Part shown: piece after piece, positions 31,238 through 43,685 of the stretch
How positions within the stretch are numbered: the stretch's first letter is position 1
Layout: every line of letters starts with the position of its first letter
Source: Pelobates cultripes
Lineage: Eukaryota > Chordata > Amphibia > Anura > Pelobatidae
Assembly (NCBI GenBank): GCA_933207985.1
Contig: OW240917.1
Coordinates: 97,831,623-97,895,622, forward strand
Direction: 5' to 3'
Length of the DNA: 64,000 bases
Notes under the pieces: model-generated
Database searches by the model: none
The model's input: only the letters and a program-made list of their open reading frames with translations
Told to the model about the DNA's origin: nothing
Translations under genes and position numbers: made by a program

Positions 31238-34200
31238 TTAACCCCTTCAGGACGGGTGACAGACGAGGTCCGTCACAGAGGGGAGACCCTTAACGACGGG
31301 TGACGGACCTCGTCCATCACGCGGTAAAATTAACCCCGGATCGCCGCTATCGCAGCGATCGCAGGGTTAATGGTGCTCCGGTATGCCTCTGCATTAGAGG
31401 CATACCCGGAGCACCCGGTCAGGCTGCCCAGCACATGTGCTCGCTCTGACCGCAAGTCAGAGCGAGCACATGTGCTCTGTATACTCACCTACCGGCTCCC
31501 TGCACTTCCGGGTTCTGTGTGAAGTGCAGGGAGCCGGATCAGTGATGATCCAGCCCCCTGCTGTTAAAAAAATAAAGTTAATTTAAAGTCCCCCCCCCCC
31601 TTACCCATTTTAATAAAAAAATTAACCCCTTCCCAGGGATTACATTTTACTATGATCTGATTTTTTTTTTAACCCTCAGGGGTTAAATTTATTTAATTAA
31701 TTAATTAAAATATTTTAAAATTATATATTTAGCTAGCTGGGGTGGGTTGAAGTTAGTGGGGAATTGGGGGATTTGGCGTTAGGCTAACTAGGGGTTAACG
31801 TTAAAAAACGTTTTAAAATAAACTTTAAAAAGTTAAAAATTAAGCTTCAAAAAATGTTTTAATAACGTTTAAGTAAAAAATTTAAAAAAAAACCCTTTAT
31901 CTAGTCCAAATAAAAATTAACCCCTTCCCTGCCAGTCGATCACTGCCTACAGCGATCAAATAGAGATCACAGTATTATACTGTGATCTAATTTTTTTTAA
32001 CCCCTGAGGATTAACTTTTTATTTATTTTTTAACCCTCAGGGGTTCAATTTATTTATTTAATTAATTTAAATATTTTATAACTATGTATTTTGCTAGCTG
32101 GGGTGGGTGGGAGTTATGGGAAAATGGGGAATTTACTGTTAGTGCTGCGTACTGCTAGTTAGGGGTTAACGGTAAAAAAAAAAAGCTTAGAAAAATGTTA
32201 AATCTGTAAAAAAGTTTTAAGAAAGTTTAGGAAAGTTTAAAAAAAATTTATAAGCAAAACAAAAGTTTAAAAACTAGTTTTTAAAAGTAAAAAAGTTATA
32301 AAAAGTAAAAAAATACATTTTAAAAACGCTCATTACCACTACACCTGGAACAAACTAGAGAAAAAATTATCCCACGCCAAGGTTCAAAATATGCCTTTTG
32401 AATCACCCCAGAGTGTATTCTTTAATAAATAGTATGTGTTTGTGGGGAAGTTTCAATAACCAACCGTCTAAACTACTCCAAATTGGAACATGGACACAGC
32501 GTAAAACTTCAAAGTTAGAAAAAAACTGAATGGCTGCGTCTCAAATGCGCCCCTTCAACATCCACATATACCTGGCAAAGGTACATACGGGGGTATTGCT
32601 GTACTCAGACCACATAGCTGAGCAACATATGAAGTATTATACAGTAATAGCACACATAAGGTTTGCTAAATATTCTGCGCAAACTCACTTTGTATGTCAA
32701 AAAGGCAGAAAAAATGCTTATTACCACTACACTTGGTACAAGCTAGCGGAAAAATGATCCCACGCTAAGGTTCAAAATATGCCTTTTGAAATACCCTGGG
32801 ATGTCTTCTTTAAGAAATGGTATGGCTTTATGGGGTATTTGGATTATATATAGCCTGGTAAAATACTCTAAAATGGAACATAGGCACAGCATAAAAATTC
32901 AAAGTTTGAAAAAAACTGGAATGGCTGTGTCCCAAATGTGCCCCTCCGATGTCCACACATACCTGGCAAAGGTACATACAGGGGTATTGCTGTACTCAGC
33001 CAACATAGCTGAGCAACATATTAAATATTATACAGTCGTAGCACACATAAGGTTTGCAAAATATACTGTGCAAACTTACTTTGTATGTCAAAAAGGCCGA
33101 AAAAAACGCTTATTACCACTACATCTGGTACAAGCTAGCGGAAAAATGATCCCACTCTAAGGTTCAAAATATACCTTTTGAAACACCCTGGGGTGTCTAC
33201 TTTAAGAAATGGTAGGCCTTTGTGGGGTAGTTTGAATTTAAAACCTGCGAAGATGCTTGGAAATTGCACATAGGCCCAGCGTCAAAATTCAAAGTTTGGT
33301 AAAAACGGATATGGCTTGGTCTCCTATATGGCACTGTAGCTTCACGAAATAGTGCCAAAGACATTCATTGGGGGTGTCTTTTTACTCAGAAGACTTAGCT
33401 GAGCATAATTTGGGAGGTTTGAACTTAGTGGCACATATGAAATATACAAAACGCCCAGCAAAAATGCAATCCGTATGTAAAAAATGCACAAAATAATTTT
33501 TTTACCACATACTTTGGCATATATTGGTGAAAAAATGGGGGTATGTTAAGGCACAATATGCACCTTATAAGATACCCTGGAGTGTCTCCTTTTACAAATG
33601 GTAGGCCTTTGTGGGGGGTTTTTGAACAGTCAAACTGTTATAATACCCCAAATGGAAGCTAAGGCTCATTAAATCCATCTCTCAAAATTCTACTGTGAAT
33701 ACTGTAAAGGACAGGTCTCCTATATGGCACTGTAGCTTCACGAAATAGTGCCAAAGACATTCATATGGGGTGTCATTTTACTCAGAAGACTTAGCTGAGC
33801 ATAATTTGGGGGGTTTGAACTTAGTGGCACATATGAAATATACAAAACGCCCAGCAAAAATGCAATCCGTATGTAAAAAATGCACAAAATTATTTTTTAC
33901 CACATACTTTGGCATATATTGGTGAAAAAATGGGGGCATGTTAAGGCACAATATGCACCTTATGAGATACCCTGGAGTGTCTACTTTTACAAATGGTAGG
34001 CCTTTGTGGGGGTTTTTTGAACAGTCAAACTGTCATAATACCCCAAATGGAAGCTAAGGCTCATTAAATCCATCTCTCAAAATTCTACTGTGAATACTGA
34101 AAAGGACAGGTATCCTGTGTGGCACTTTAACTTCACAAAATAGTGGCAAAGACATACAATGGGGGTGTCGTTTTACTCAGCAGATGTAACTGAACACAAA

Positions 34201-34872
34201 ATAAAACTTTGTACAGGAATAGCAGACACCAACTTTACAAAATATACACGAGAATTTCTTTGTTATAAGTTTGTGTGCCAAAAACCAAAAAAAACACAAT
34301 TTTACTCCAATATTTAGCAGAGGTTGGCGGTGAAATGGCTACGTAGAAAGTGTCAAAACAACCTTAGGTAAATAGCCGTGATGTCTACTTTATATAAATA
34401 TATACTTTTGTGTGGCAATTTTGTTTTCTTTTATGGCTATTAAGCTTACAAGACAAACATACCAAATTCTAAAATCGCTCCACATTAAAAGTCTATTTTA
34501 CTCCTTGTGCTTTGTGACCTGTAACTACCAAAAAAAACTTTAAATCCCAGACACATTGTATATTCTGTAAATCAGAACAACTAAATTAATTTATTTTTAA
34601 TTACTTTTCTTAACCTGCACTAATTATGCACACATTATTATTGCAAAAACATTTTTCTGTATTTTTTTTATAATAAATAAGCATTTATATATATGTGTGT
34701 TACATCAAATTAAAACCCTTTCTGTCCTTTAAAAAACGATGTATAATATGTGTTGGTGCAACAAATTAGTAAAATGCAAATTGCAGTTGAACGCAAACAG
34801 CAAAAAATGAAAAAAATGCCGTTGTCATTAAGTGAAAGACAAGCTTTTGAAGCTCTGTCCTTAAGGGGTTAA
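31238..34872. mobile_element. TTAA-type element, 3.6 kb, with ~393-bp tandem units
   Basis: Bounded by TTAA at 31238-31241 and 34869-34872 with TIRs TTAACCCCTTCAGGACGG and, inverted, TTAACCCCTTAAGGACAG. The left part has CpG-rich inverted repeats (GGACCTCGTCC, AGAGCGAGCACATGTGCT) and two diverged copies of an AT-rich block ending in GCTAGCTGGGGTGGG (31690-31750, 32050-32110). From about 32320 to 34300 a unit of ~393 bp is repeated five times (anchor CTCAG at 32604, 32995, 33385, 33781, 34176). No transposase domain is recognised. Confidence 0.8.
32320..34300 (+). repeat. ~393-bp tandem repeat, five units
   Basis: Each unit carries the order: AAATGGTAGGCCTTTGTGGGG-like block, a C(A/T)-TCAAAATTCAAAGTTT or ATTCTACTGTGAATACT block, GGGGTGT/GGGGTATTGCTG, CTCAG...TTAGCTGAGCA, CACATAAGG or CACATATGAAATATAC, and a CAAAAT-ATGC-CCTT block. 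Spacings are 391, 390, 396 and 395 bp. Confidence 0.85.
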
Positions 34873-35690
34873 TGGTAAATAGTTAATAAATCCTAAGGGT
34901 TTTACATGTTTTGTTTTGTTTTTTCCAAAAAGCAAACACATTTGTATCCAAGATCACATTGATAGGAAGGCTGCGAATATCCTATATAAGAGTAAACTTT
35001 GAATTATATTTTTGTTAACAATAAAACAGACAGACATAGATAGATTTCATTTAATAATTTCAAATCATTATTATTTGCTTTGTATCTTGGACAATACACA
35101 TCCTCCATGGACAATACAGCTTAAATTGTTTTTGTTTTTTTTGTCCCTTTGTTATTGTATTAAGAAACCTTGAAGCAATGCGTCAATAGTTCAATATAGC
35201 ATTCTCTGTTCAATAATATTCATTAGTGCAGAACCTTGATGAATAAACTGACCTTGTGTTAAACTTAGATAGAGAGATAAAATATGTCTTATTTAATAAA
35301 TATAACAGAATGGATTGGAAGAATGGAAATACTAAATTGATACATAGAGTGTCAAATAATCAAACTACATTATTGTCCTTCTATTATTTATAATACTAGT
35401 AAAATAGCGTGAATCCTCCAAGGTACAAAACCATTAATGAACACAATAACTTAACTCGAGGCTCCGTTATTGCATTCTAGGTTAACGAGTAGGAGTCTAT
35501 TTGTAATTAAACTGAACAAATAATTTAGTACATATTTTAATAAAATGAAATGCTGAAAGGAGGGAAAAAAAATAATGATTAGTCAGCACATACATTTAGT
35601 AGTGCATTAAAATAGATTGTAAGTTTGTATGGGCTGAGCCATCTTCACCATGTCAAACATGTTAGCATTAAATGTTTGTCTTGCTTATCT
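34873..35690. other. Intergenic, nothing recognised
   Basis: AT-rich sequence without genes or element ends, apart from a GATAGATAGA run near 35036. Confidence 0.5.
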
Positions 35691-35714
35691 GTTGTACAGC
35701 ACTGCCAAATACAC

Positions 35715-36010
35715 TGATCAGCCACAACATTAAAACCACCTGTCTAATATCATGTAGGTTCACCTTGTGCTGCCAAAACAGCTCTGATGACTCTACAAGA
35801 CTCCTGAATGTGTCTTTTGGAATCTGACACCAACACATTAGCAGTAGCTCCTTTAAGTCCTGCAAGTTGCGTGGTGGGGCCTCCATGGATCGGATTTGTT
35901 TTTCCAGCACATCCCACAGATGTTCAATCGGATTGTGATCTGGTTAAACTGGAGGCCTAAGCAACACCTATAACTGTTTGTCATGTTCCTTAAACCATTC
36001 CTGAACTAGT
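35715..36010 (-). pseudogene. Tc1/mariner-like transposase remnant
   Basis: The minus strand encodes the C-terminal part of a Tc1-type DDE transposase. PDHNPIEHLWDVLEKQIRS corresponds to the PDLNPIEHLWD block around the last catalytic acidic residue, followed by APPRNLQDLKELL and WCQIPKDTFRSLVES. Stops lie upstream (WFKEHDKQL then a stop), and the N-terminal DNA-binding part is absent. Downstream, CACTGATCAGCCACAACATT near 35711 resembles the end of this family's elements. Confidence 0.7.
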
Positions 36011-36248
36011 TTTTTTAGCCTTTTTTTCATAACTAATATTTTCCTATCACCTTATTAATTTTGTTGCTCACCTCTGCACTTTTTCTAGTTGTGCAATATC
36101 CTCCTTTAAAGATGCGCAACATATTCAAAGTGGGTTCTTACCATTGATTTATAAAGGAGCAAAACTATATTTTGATCACATGAATCAATAATTAGTTTTA
36201 TACATGCTTTTGCAATGGCAGACCATCATTTCATACTATTGCCTAGCT

Positions 36249-36384
36249 CAGGCATTGGCAACCTTCGGCACTCCAGATGTTTTGGACTACACCTCCCATG
36301 ATGCTTTGCCAGCATTATGGGTGTAAGAGCATTGTGGGGGATGTAGTCCACAACATCTGGAGTGCCGAAGGTTGCCTATCCCTG
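36249..36384. mobile_element. hAT-type hairpin MITE (136 bp)
   Basis: CAGGCATTGGCAACCTTCGG ... GGTTGCCTATCCCTG; almost the whole element folds back on itself. Exact 8-bp duplications GCCTAGCT flank it at 36241-36248 and 36385-36392. Confidence 0.9.
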
Positions 36385-36425
36385 GCCTAGCTTGTTATCT
36401 ATAATTGTTCCCAAGTCCTTTTCAT

Positions 36426-36874
36426 TTAAAGGACCACTAGAGTGCCAGGAAAACAAATTCGTTTTCCTGGCACTATAGTGTTAATAGGTCCCCCCACCCT
36501 CATGGCCCCCCTCCCGCTGGGCTCTAGGGGGGAGGAAGGGTTTAAAATCTCTCCTCCTTCTGACATCATCGGCTGAATGCGCATGCACGGCAAGAGCCGC
36601 GCGCGCATTCAGTCTGTCCATAGGAAAGCATTCTCAATGCTTTCCTATGGACGCTGGCGTCTTCACACTGTGAAAATCATAGTTAGAAGCGCGGAAGCGC
36701 CTCTAGCGGCTGTCAATGAGACAGCCACTAGAGGCTGGATTAACCCATATGTAAACATAGCAGTTTCTCTGAAACTGCTATGTTTACAGCAGCCAGGGTT
36801 AATCCTAGATGGACCTGGCACCCAGACCACTTCATTAAGCTGAAGTGGTCTGGGTGCCTATAGTGGTCCTTTAA
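36426..36874. mobile_element. TTAA-type MITE (449 bp)
   Basis: TTAA at 36426-36429 and 36871-36874. TIRs TTAAAGGACCACTAGAGTGCC and, inverted, TTAAAGGACCACTATAGGCA. Contains hairpins CCATAGGAAAGCATT/AATGCTTTCCTATGG (36620-36651) and around GCAGTTTC (36763-36787). The interior is related to 53600-53700. Confidence 0.85.
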
Positions 36875-37172
36875 TGTTATCCATTACTCAACCCCATTTA
36901 AAAACTCTTCAAATAATTTCCCAAGCACAGACTAAACGTCTGTGCTCAGGAAATTATTTGAAGGGTTTTTAAATGGGGTTTATAGTTTCTGGTTTGAGCT
37001 TTTGATTCCTTTTGAAATATAGACAATATGTTCTGTTTTCCTCCAGCCCTTGGTACAGTTCCTGATAGAAAAGAATCCTGAAAGATTAAAAACAGGTGTA
37101 AGGATATTTCTACACTAATCTCCCTAAGAACTTATGGGTGAATACCATTTGACTCTGGGGCTTTGTTTATAT

Positions 37173-37321
37173 CAGGGCTGCCCAACAGGTAGATCCCCAG
37201 ATGTTGTAGAACTATAACTCCCATGATGTTTTGTCATTCTAAATGCATACTAAAGGCATGCAAAGCATCATGGGAGTTGTAGTTCCACAACATCTGGGGA
37301 TCTACCTGTTGGGCAACCCTG
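37173..37321. mobile_element. hAT-type hairpin MITE (149 bp)
   Basis: CAGGGCTGCCCAACAGGTAG ... CTACCTGTTGGGCAACCCTG, a long hairpin. Flanking 8-mers GTTTATAT (37165-37172) and GTTTACAT (37322-37329) match at 7 of 8 bases. Confidence 0.88.
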
Positions 37322-38200
37322 GTTTACATTAACTTGAATTGCTGTGACACTTTACCCTGTGTTAACCAATGTACTGAAAAAAATCTTTTAGAGGGTCTTC
37401 TTGCTCTTTTTAGCTATTAGCTTTTAATTTATAAGTTTAGCCCATCTAATCACCCTTTTTGCAAGCCGTATTGGATTATCTATATTTGTTATAGGATGCT
37501 ATTGACCACTTTGATTTAAATGTTTTGAATGTCCTTTTCTTATTGTTTATCATTTGAATGACCCTTTTACTAATCCACATTGGTTTTCATTCGCTTCTTT
37601 TATATTTGTTTCTCAATGGTATGTATTGAGAAATTAATTTTTGTAGAATTTGTTCAAAGATCTTCCGTTTATCCTCTGTGCTTTTGTCAGTGTTCATCCT
37701 CCCAGTCAATTTGTTGTAAAGATTCCATTATCTTACTGAATGTAGCTTTTTTAAATTAAGCTTTTGTTGTACAACCCATATAAATTACTTTTTTTGAGTT
37801 AATCTGAAATGACACCATATTATGGTCACTATGTTGAAAATAAATCAACATTATTAGTTATGACAAGCATCTATAAAAGTATTGCTTATCAAGTTCAAAA
37901 ACCTATTTCCCTTAAATATACCGTTAGTCCCTCTGGTCAAATCAATGTCTGTCTGGATAATTAAAATCTCCCGTGATTAACAAATTACCCAGTTATGAAG
38001 CCTTAGTCATTTGAGTCAGCAGTTGCTCTTCCCCATCAGTACTAATGTTTGGGGGCTGGTAATATTTTCTTACTATTAATGGATCCCCCCTGTTTCCTCT
38101 AATGCATATTTCTAACCATAAGGCTTCTACATTATCACCTGTAATATCCAATTTTCTTTAACATTTGGCTTTAATTCAGCTTTAGTATAAATAGTACTTT

Positions 38201-39190
38201 AAAATGTAATTTATTTAATGGAACAAAAAAATTTTTTCAGCAAAAAAGCAAGTGAACAATAATTTGCAAATGTACATCCTGCATTCGGTTTTGAATTTTA
38301 GTAAAATACTTTGTAGAATACTATACTTTGTATAGGATTCGGATATGAAGGCACCAATTTTAATCAAGGCTCCAAATGCATCTGGGCAACTGCTACAGAT
38401 TTGCTCAGGCTGACTTAATTCTGAAATAGCTTTAGTAAATATGATAATAGTCATTGCAGTTGAAATTCTTCATTTTCACCAAATTTTTTCCATCTAGACA
38501 AAATCTGATGTAACACTGATAGTCTCGATCCAGCCGATAGAGGTGTAGGAAAGATGTAGAGGAGAAGTTTAGAAAACACACCCTGGTGCAGTAAGAGGAG
38601 GCTATGCTCTTCCTCCTGCATCATCTGAAAATTATCATCAAAGTCAAAAGTTTATACTTTCCAACCACAAAGTGTACTACAGCTGTCAGCATCTTAAGTG
38701 AGGGTGTAAGGATTGCAGACCTCCTGCATTTTGACATTTGACACCGGAAAAATAAACAGTTTACACTTCACAAAATGTTTAAAATGACATATGCAATATG
38801 GACCTGAGCATGGCGGACGTATTTGGTTCGGCCGAATTACATTATCTGAATAAAAATATAGTTTGGCTAGTCCAATAGTTGTTCATATGTCAGGTCAGCT
38901 CATGTGAATACTGCCCATGCAAAATATTTTGGAAAATGATTTGGAGAAACCAAAAGAGAGTAAAAATGGCCAATTAGTGAACTAAAAAAATGTATAAATA
39001 CTATAAATATTATGTATATATGTAAATATTATGTATATATATTGTGCGTTTTCACACATTAAGTGATAAAAAGTAACCAATATAAAGAAAAAGAGGAAGA
39101 GCAGTAAAAAAATCTATATTTATGTATGTATACATTATGTATGTATTAAATATATAATTTAGAAATAAAAAAATAGACTTTTTACTCCAT
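38201..39190. other. Intergenic, nothing recognised
   Basis: AT-rich sequence with ATGTATATAT runs near 39010-39045 and 39115-39160. No genes or element ends. Confidence 0.5.
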
Positions 39191-40586
39191 CAACGTATCT
39201 GGTGGAGGTGGTGCTGGAGGGAAACTCACAGGATATAGCTATCAGAAAACACATACCCTATGCTAATCTCTCATTTTCATCTTTCAAGTAAAGCATACCC
39301 CCTAACAGCAGTGTCCGGTGTAACAGGATTTCAGTGGGTGGGGTAAAAGGGTTGGCCACTGATGTGTATCACGTAACCAGAACCGCCCAATGGGACAATT
39401 ATGCCCAAAAAGGGGGTATGTCTGCACAAATAATTAGATGGTGTGTCTGGCATGAATGCACATTAGGCTGCCTTCCAATCATACAGGATGACCAACCAAA
39501 GGCATACTGTACAGACAGCACCCTGAGCTTGGCATAAATGCGTCTAATGATGCGCTCGCTCCATGCTTTGTAAGGACTGTCCCCTAGCACTCGCTGGTCC
39601 ACTCCTCACCTAACCTTCTTACTACCAGACAGAAGCTCCTCTTATGTGTTGATTTCTTTTATGTGTATGTAATATATGTTTTACTTTTTGTTTATGTGAA
39701 GACCTTTGGTCTGTTCAATTGAATATGCTGTTATTTGTAATAGGATTTATTTTTTACAGTATTAATTACCATGGCACTGATGATGATCTGTTACTGTCTT
39801 TAATGCATGCATATATGGATGTCTTTAATTTGATTTGTACTATTATATTTATTTGCAACTCTTCTTGATGCTATATATGTATGATAGGTGTGTATATACT
39901 TGGTTTCCTTGGTAACCATAAACAGGTGTTTGATGGTTGGGAGGATCTCAATCACTATGGGTGGCCATCCATTACTTTCAGGTGTTTTTAATTTTGGTGT
40001 TTCTTGTGGGTATATAAGGGGAGAACTTAGTTTCTCAACATGCTCCCTTGACAAAGGCTTTTCAGCTGAAACGTTGTTTTTTTTTTTATTGACTCTGTCC
40101 CTACTTCTCACTGAATTTGGTATGGTTTGCTGCATTTTTTTTTATATGTCTGGGTTTTCATTATACTAGTATTATAGTGGACTGTTTGCATGATATTTCT
40201 TTCATTCATTTATTACGCATTGAGCGTTTATATTTGCCTATATCATTGCTTTTCTGGTAAATGCTTTTGAATAGCATGACTTTGTACCTCTGTGGATAAT
40301 ATTTAAAGAGACAGTCCTATAGTATATACCCATTTAATAAAGATTTTTTCATATATATAAAGATTTATGGTTGTGCTCCTTACTCTATTCACACTGTTTT
40401 GTATTTGGGGTTCTTTAGGGGATAGAGCCTTATGTGGGTGAGCACCCAGTATTTATTATATTAGCCTTTTCCTGGGGCTATTTTGTTGTTTAGTCGAGTG
40501 TGCCCGCCTTGTTTCATTTGCAGAAGCTCCTCTTATACCAGGGCAATTTTTGCACCGGGGCCCCATGGATTCTAGTTACGCCTCTG
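39191..40586. mobile_element. hAT-type element, truncated on the left, with an insertion
   Basis: The right end is CAGAGGCGTAACTAGA inverted (40571-40586), a hAT-like CAGGGGCG-type terminus. The left part (39200-39480) is shared with 43805-44090 on the same strand at roughly 90% by eye. The element is split by the Penelope-like insertion at 39646-40520. No transposase. Confidence 0.6.
39646..40520 (+). mobile_element. Penelope-like element fragment
   Basis: An 875-bp insertion flanked by 16-bp direct repeats CAGAAGCTCCTCTTAT (39630-39645, 40521-40536). It contains CTTGACAAAGGC ... GCTGAAACG (40047-40073), the hammerhead-like motif of Penelope-like elements, preceded by a short TATATAAGGGGAG leader and followed by AT-rich sequence with AATAAA near 40335. 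No RT or GIY-YIG frame is present, so it is a short terminal piece. Confidence 0.65.
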
Positions 40587-43500
40587 TGTTCAATGTACTA
40601 AAGTTAAAGGGGCATGATAAGGACCATAACCTCTACACCTCTACAGTCTGCTGTAGTGGTTATGGTGCCAAGATTTCCCTGGGACCATACCGTGGTAAGG
40701 AGTCAAACAACAGTTTAATAATTATGTGTCCCTCAGCCACTGTCCTCCTGGTCTTCTGTGATATTTCTTAAATATGCAGTAGTGTCAGTTGATGCTCCCA
40801 GTCATTGAATGATAACCAAAGTTGGACAAAGCTAATATGACTTAAACAGAATGGGAAATTCTAGCTCCTGTTTTTGATTCAGGATAGAGCATACAACTGG
40901 TATAGTCAAAAGTTTATATTGTTATAGCCTGTGCGGTCCTGTGGGTAGCCAGTTTGCACATAGGTACGGAGGGTACTTTGCCGCTCAAACCTGGGCCCTC
41001 CCTGCCGCAAAGTGCTTCAAGTAAAGTACAGCTGAAGTTCCAGCAGCACAGTGCCGGAACGTCAGTGGGAAACATGAGCACAACCTCGAGTCCCCTACCA
41101 GCTCCAGCTTAGCCCCCTCCCCTCTTCTCTCGACACCCAGGATTGTTTTGAATTTTGGCCAACCTCCCAGCCTGCCCTGGCAGAGCTGAAGATCAGGGAA
41201 AACAAGGACTTTCTCCAACTGCTCTTAGAATATGACAGGGGCGTCAAAATACCGCCCATGGACCAGCATTGGCTGCTACTATCTTGTGTATCATATACTA
41301 TAAAAACTGTATGTGCACTTAGTCCTTCTGTTTGCCCTTCACTTTCAGCACTTAAATGAAGAATGCAGGCATTGCTTTCCATTATGCTGAATTCAAGCAG
41401 GAGGTACCATATTAGACTGGTTTGGTTTCTTCCTGGGGTTTCCTGTGCACCACTCCCCGCTCAACAGAAAGTTTGGTGTGCCTGCTTAGGAACTTCACCT
41501 AGCTTTCAACAGCTGATCGCTCTTAGCCAATCAGCTAAGCCCTGCTCTCTGCCAAACTTAGCTCAGATGTAAAGCTTCCAGCATTCTGTCAGGTGTAGTG
41601 CTGCCATGGAACAGCAACCAGCAGACGCCAGGTGGCAAGTCAAACCATTGGCATTCCTTGTACAATAACCATGTTGTAGTGGCTCTGGTGTTTGAAATAT
41701 GTTGTGAATGGGCAATGAGGTTGTTTTGCAATGTAAGAGCATGAGAGACAAAAACTATTTTCTTTTTAATTTTATTTATTTATAGAGAAGAAAAAAAATT
41801 TTATACAGAAGGAAAAAAAATCTCCATGAACAGTTTTATTAATTAAATTCTAATTTGTAGCAAATTAAAGTCTGATGGCAAAATGTGGGCAAAATAACTA
41901 GTCACAATTTGGCCATTTTTGACTGAATTTGAATATTCACAGGGTTATTCATTACAGTAAAAACAACAGGAAAACCTTAGATTTAGCAGGTGTTTATACC
42001 CTTTAAACCTTCAGTTTTCAGGAGTGCAGCGCTATATTTAAATATGGAAATGAGTGAATTTTTTGTATAAAAATAGAAAAGATATACAAATAATAGTGGT
42101 ATATCGAAAAAATGTCCCAAGAATTATTATGTGAGTTATAAGTTTAAATAGACTCACATTTTTTTAGAGCCTTTTACAGTTGTAAGGCTCTAAACTTCGA
42201 GACGTCTGTGTCTTTTTGAGTAGATCACACGACCCCTCTCTCAAGGCAAAAGTGCGTATGTTCCTCTCCACATCATACGAAAAAGACACAGATATTCCAA
42301 TCTAAGTGTAGTATTTTCGATACTGATTATATCAATATAATAAAAAATGCAGAAGTGCTCACCTTGTTTAGAGCCTTTTGATAACTGGCTCTAAGTGTGA
42401 AGGCCTAGTGTCAGTTTATGGGGTGACACTGCCCCTCTCTGGAATCACTTGCACGCATGTGGACAAAATTTGGTGTTTTGTGACTAACCCGGTCAGATTA
42501 TAATTTTCTACAATTCAAAATTTTGTGAATTAGTGAGGAAGGCAAAAAAAACTTGGACATAACATGGGTATGTCCAAGTAAAAAAAATGCTTCCTGATTC
42601 CATATTAAGGCGATTGGTTACAAGTCTGTCCCTGGATTAATTTTATATGAATCTTGCTCATTTACCCGATACATTACCATCCTCTTCATATCCTGTTTAG
42701 ATCCACGCAGCAGATTATCCAGAAGATTTTGGTTTGTTCTGATGAGTTCACCATGTAGTCCTAGCTCAACACTGACTGGCTTCAGATTGTTCCAGCCCTT
42801 GTAACATACTCTCAGCTTATTATGATGTAAGGTGCATGATGACATCACGGTTTAGTTGTAACATTATAAGGTAAATAGGCACATATAATGTCTTGACCTT
42901 TTTTATCCTTAGTGGATGTCTACTGCTTCAGATTAAAAATAAATTTGAATAATATTTGTTTTATTGTTTTGGTTTTTACATGTTATGATTTATTTTTATT
43001 TTTACAGTGACAATTTAAAATTACATTAATTGTGTTAGATAGTTTGGGACACTGCTATACTGCTTGTTAAAGACAAATAGCTTTAACTATCCAAACATAA
43101 ACCAAAGATAATCGTCCATAGTTCATAATAACTGCTGGTGGACTTCTATAGAGTGAAAACATGTATTTATGATGATGCTCTACGTGAATCTGTCCTTTAC
43201 TAAATTTGACTTTCAGCTGATATCATGTGAAACAGTATATATTAAATACATATATTTTCAGGGTGATTTGCTAAAATGAGATTTCTAAAGGAATTTCAAA
43301 TCTAACCTGTAGCGTAGCTGACTTAGAGAATTCTTCCAGTCCAGCTTCTTTTACCCTGAATTTTAAATTCACTTTGAATTCTCACTTTATTTAATAACCC
43401 TATTCATACTTAATATAGTGCCCAAAGCTGTTACATAACAATAAGCTGAAAATAGACTTAAATCTTAAATTTGTTTAAAGGATAATTTGACACTACTGGA

Positions 43501-43685
43501 AATTACACCATTAAAAAACATTGAAACCATCCATAACTTGTGTTATCTTTTTTTATTACATTTATAACAATGATAGACAGGGTGTAAAGATAGAGGTGCC
43601 CAGTTCCAGGATAGATTTAAAAACATGGGTTTTCGATTTCTACGTTTAATTTGTCCACACAAACACACATTTTCCACATACAAGG
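40587..43685. other. Mixed non-coding region
   Basis: A partial TTAA-type piece starts at 40604 (TTAAAGGGGCATGATAAGG). 40920-41580 is GC-richer and not recognised. 42130-42470 has GTTAAGGCTCTA-like motifs (TTTTAGAGCC twice) and looks repetitive but has no partner in this window. 43495-43660 is the diverged partner of 29560-29830. No genes. Confidence 0.35.

Larger units (their letters stand above)
36011..38200 (-). pseudogene. CR1-like LINE remnant, interrupted by three MITEs
   Basis: On the minus strand, from high to low coordinates: ITGDFNYPD of an endonuclease near 37960-38000, a SPGPDG-like RT piece near 37140, KDLGTIIDNKL near 36400, then AIAKACIKLI and LLLYKSMVRTHFEYV and a DIAQLEKVQR-like piece near 36200-36070. 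This is the order of CR1/L2-type LINE ORF2. It is full of stops and internal losses. Three short elements with clean target duplications sit inside (36249-36384, 36426-36874, 37173-37321). Confidence 0.6.

Noticed and set aside
32530..33160. Plus-strand frames in the ~393-bp units as a protein gene
   Set aside because: The frames follow the tandem repeat, show no known domain, and are not open in all units. Kept only as a finding to test.
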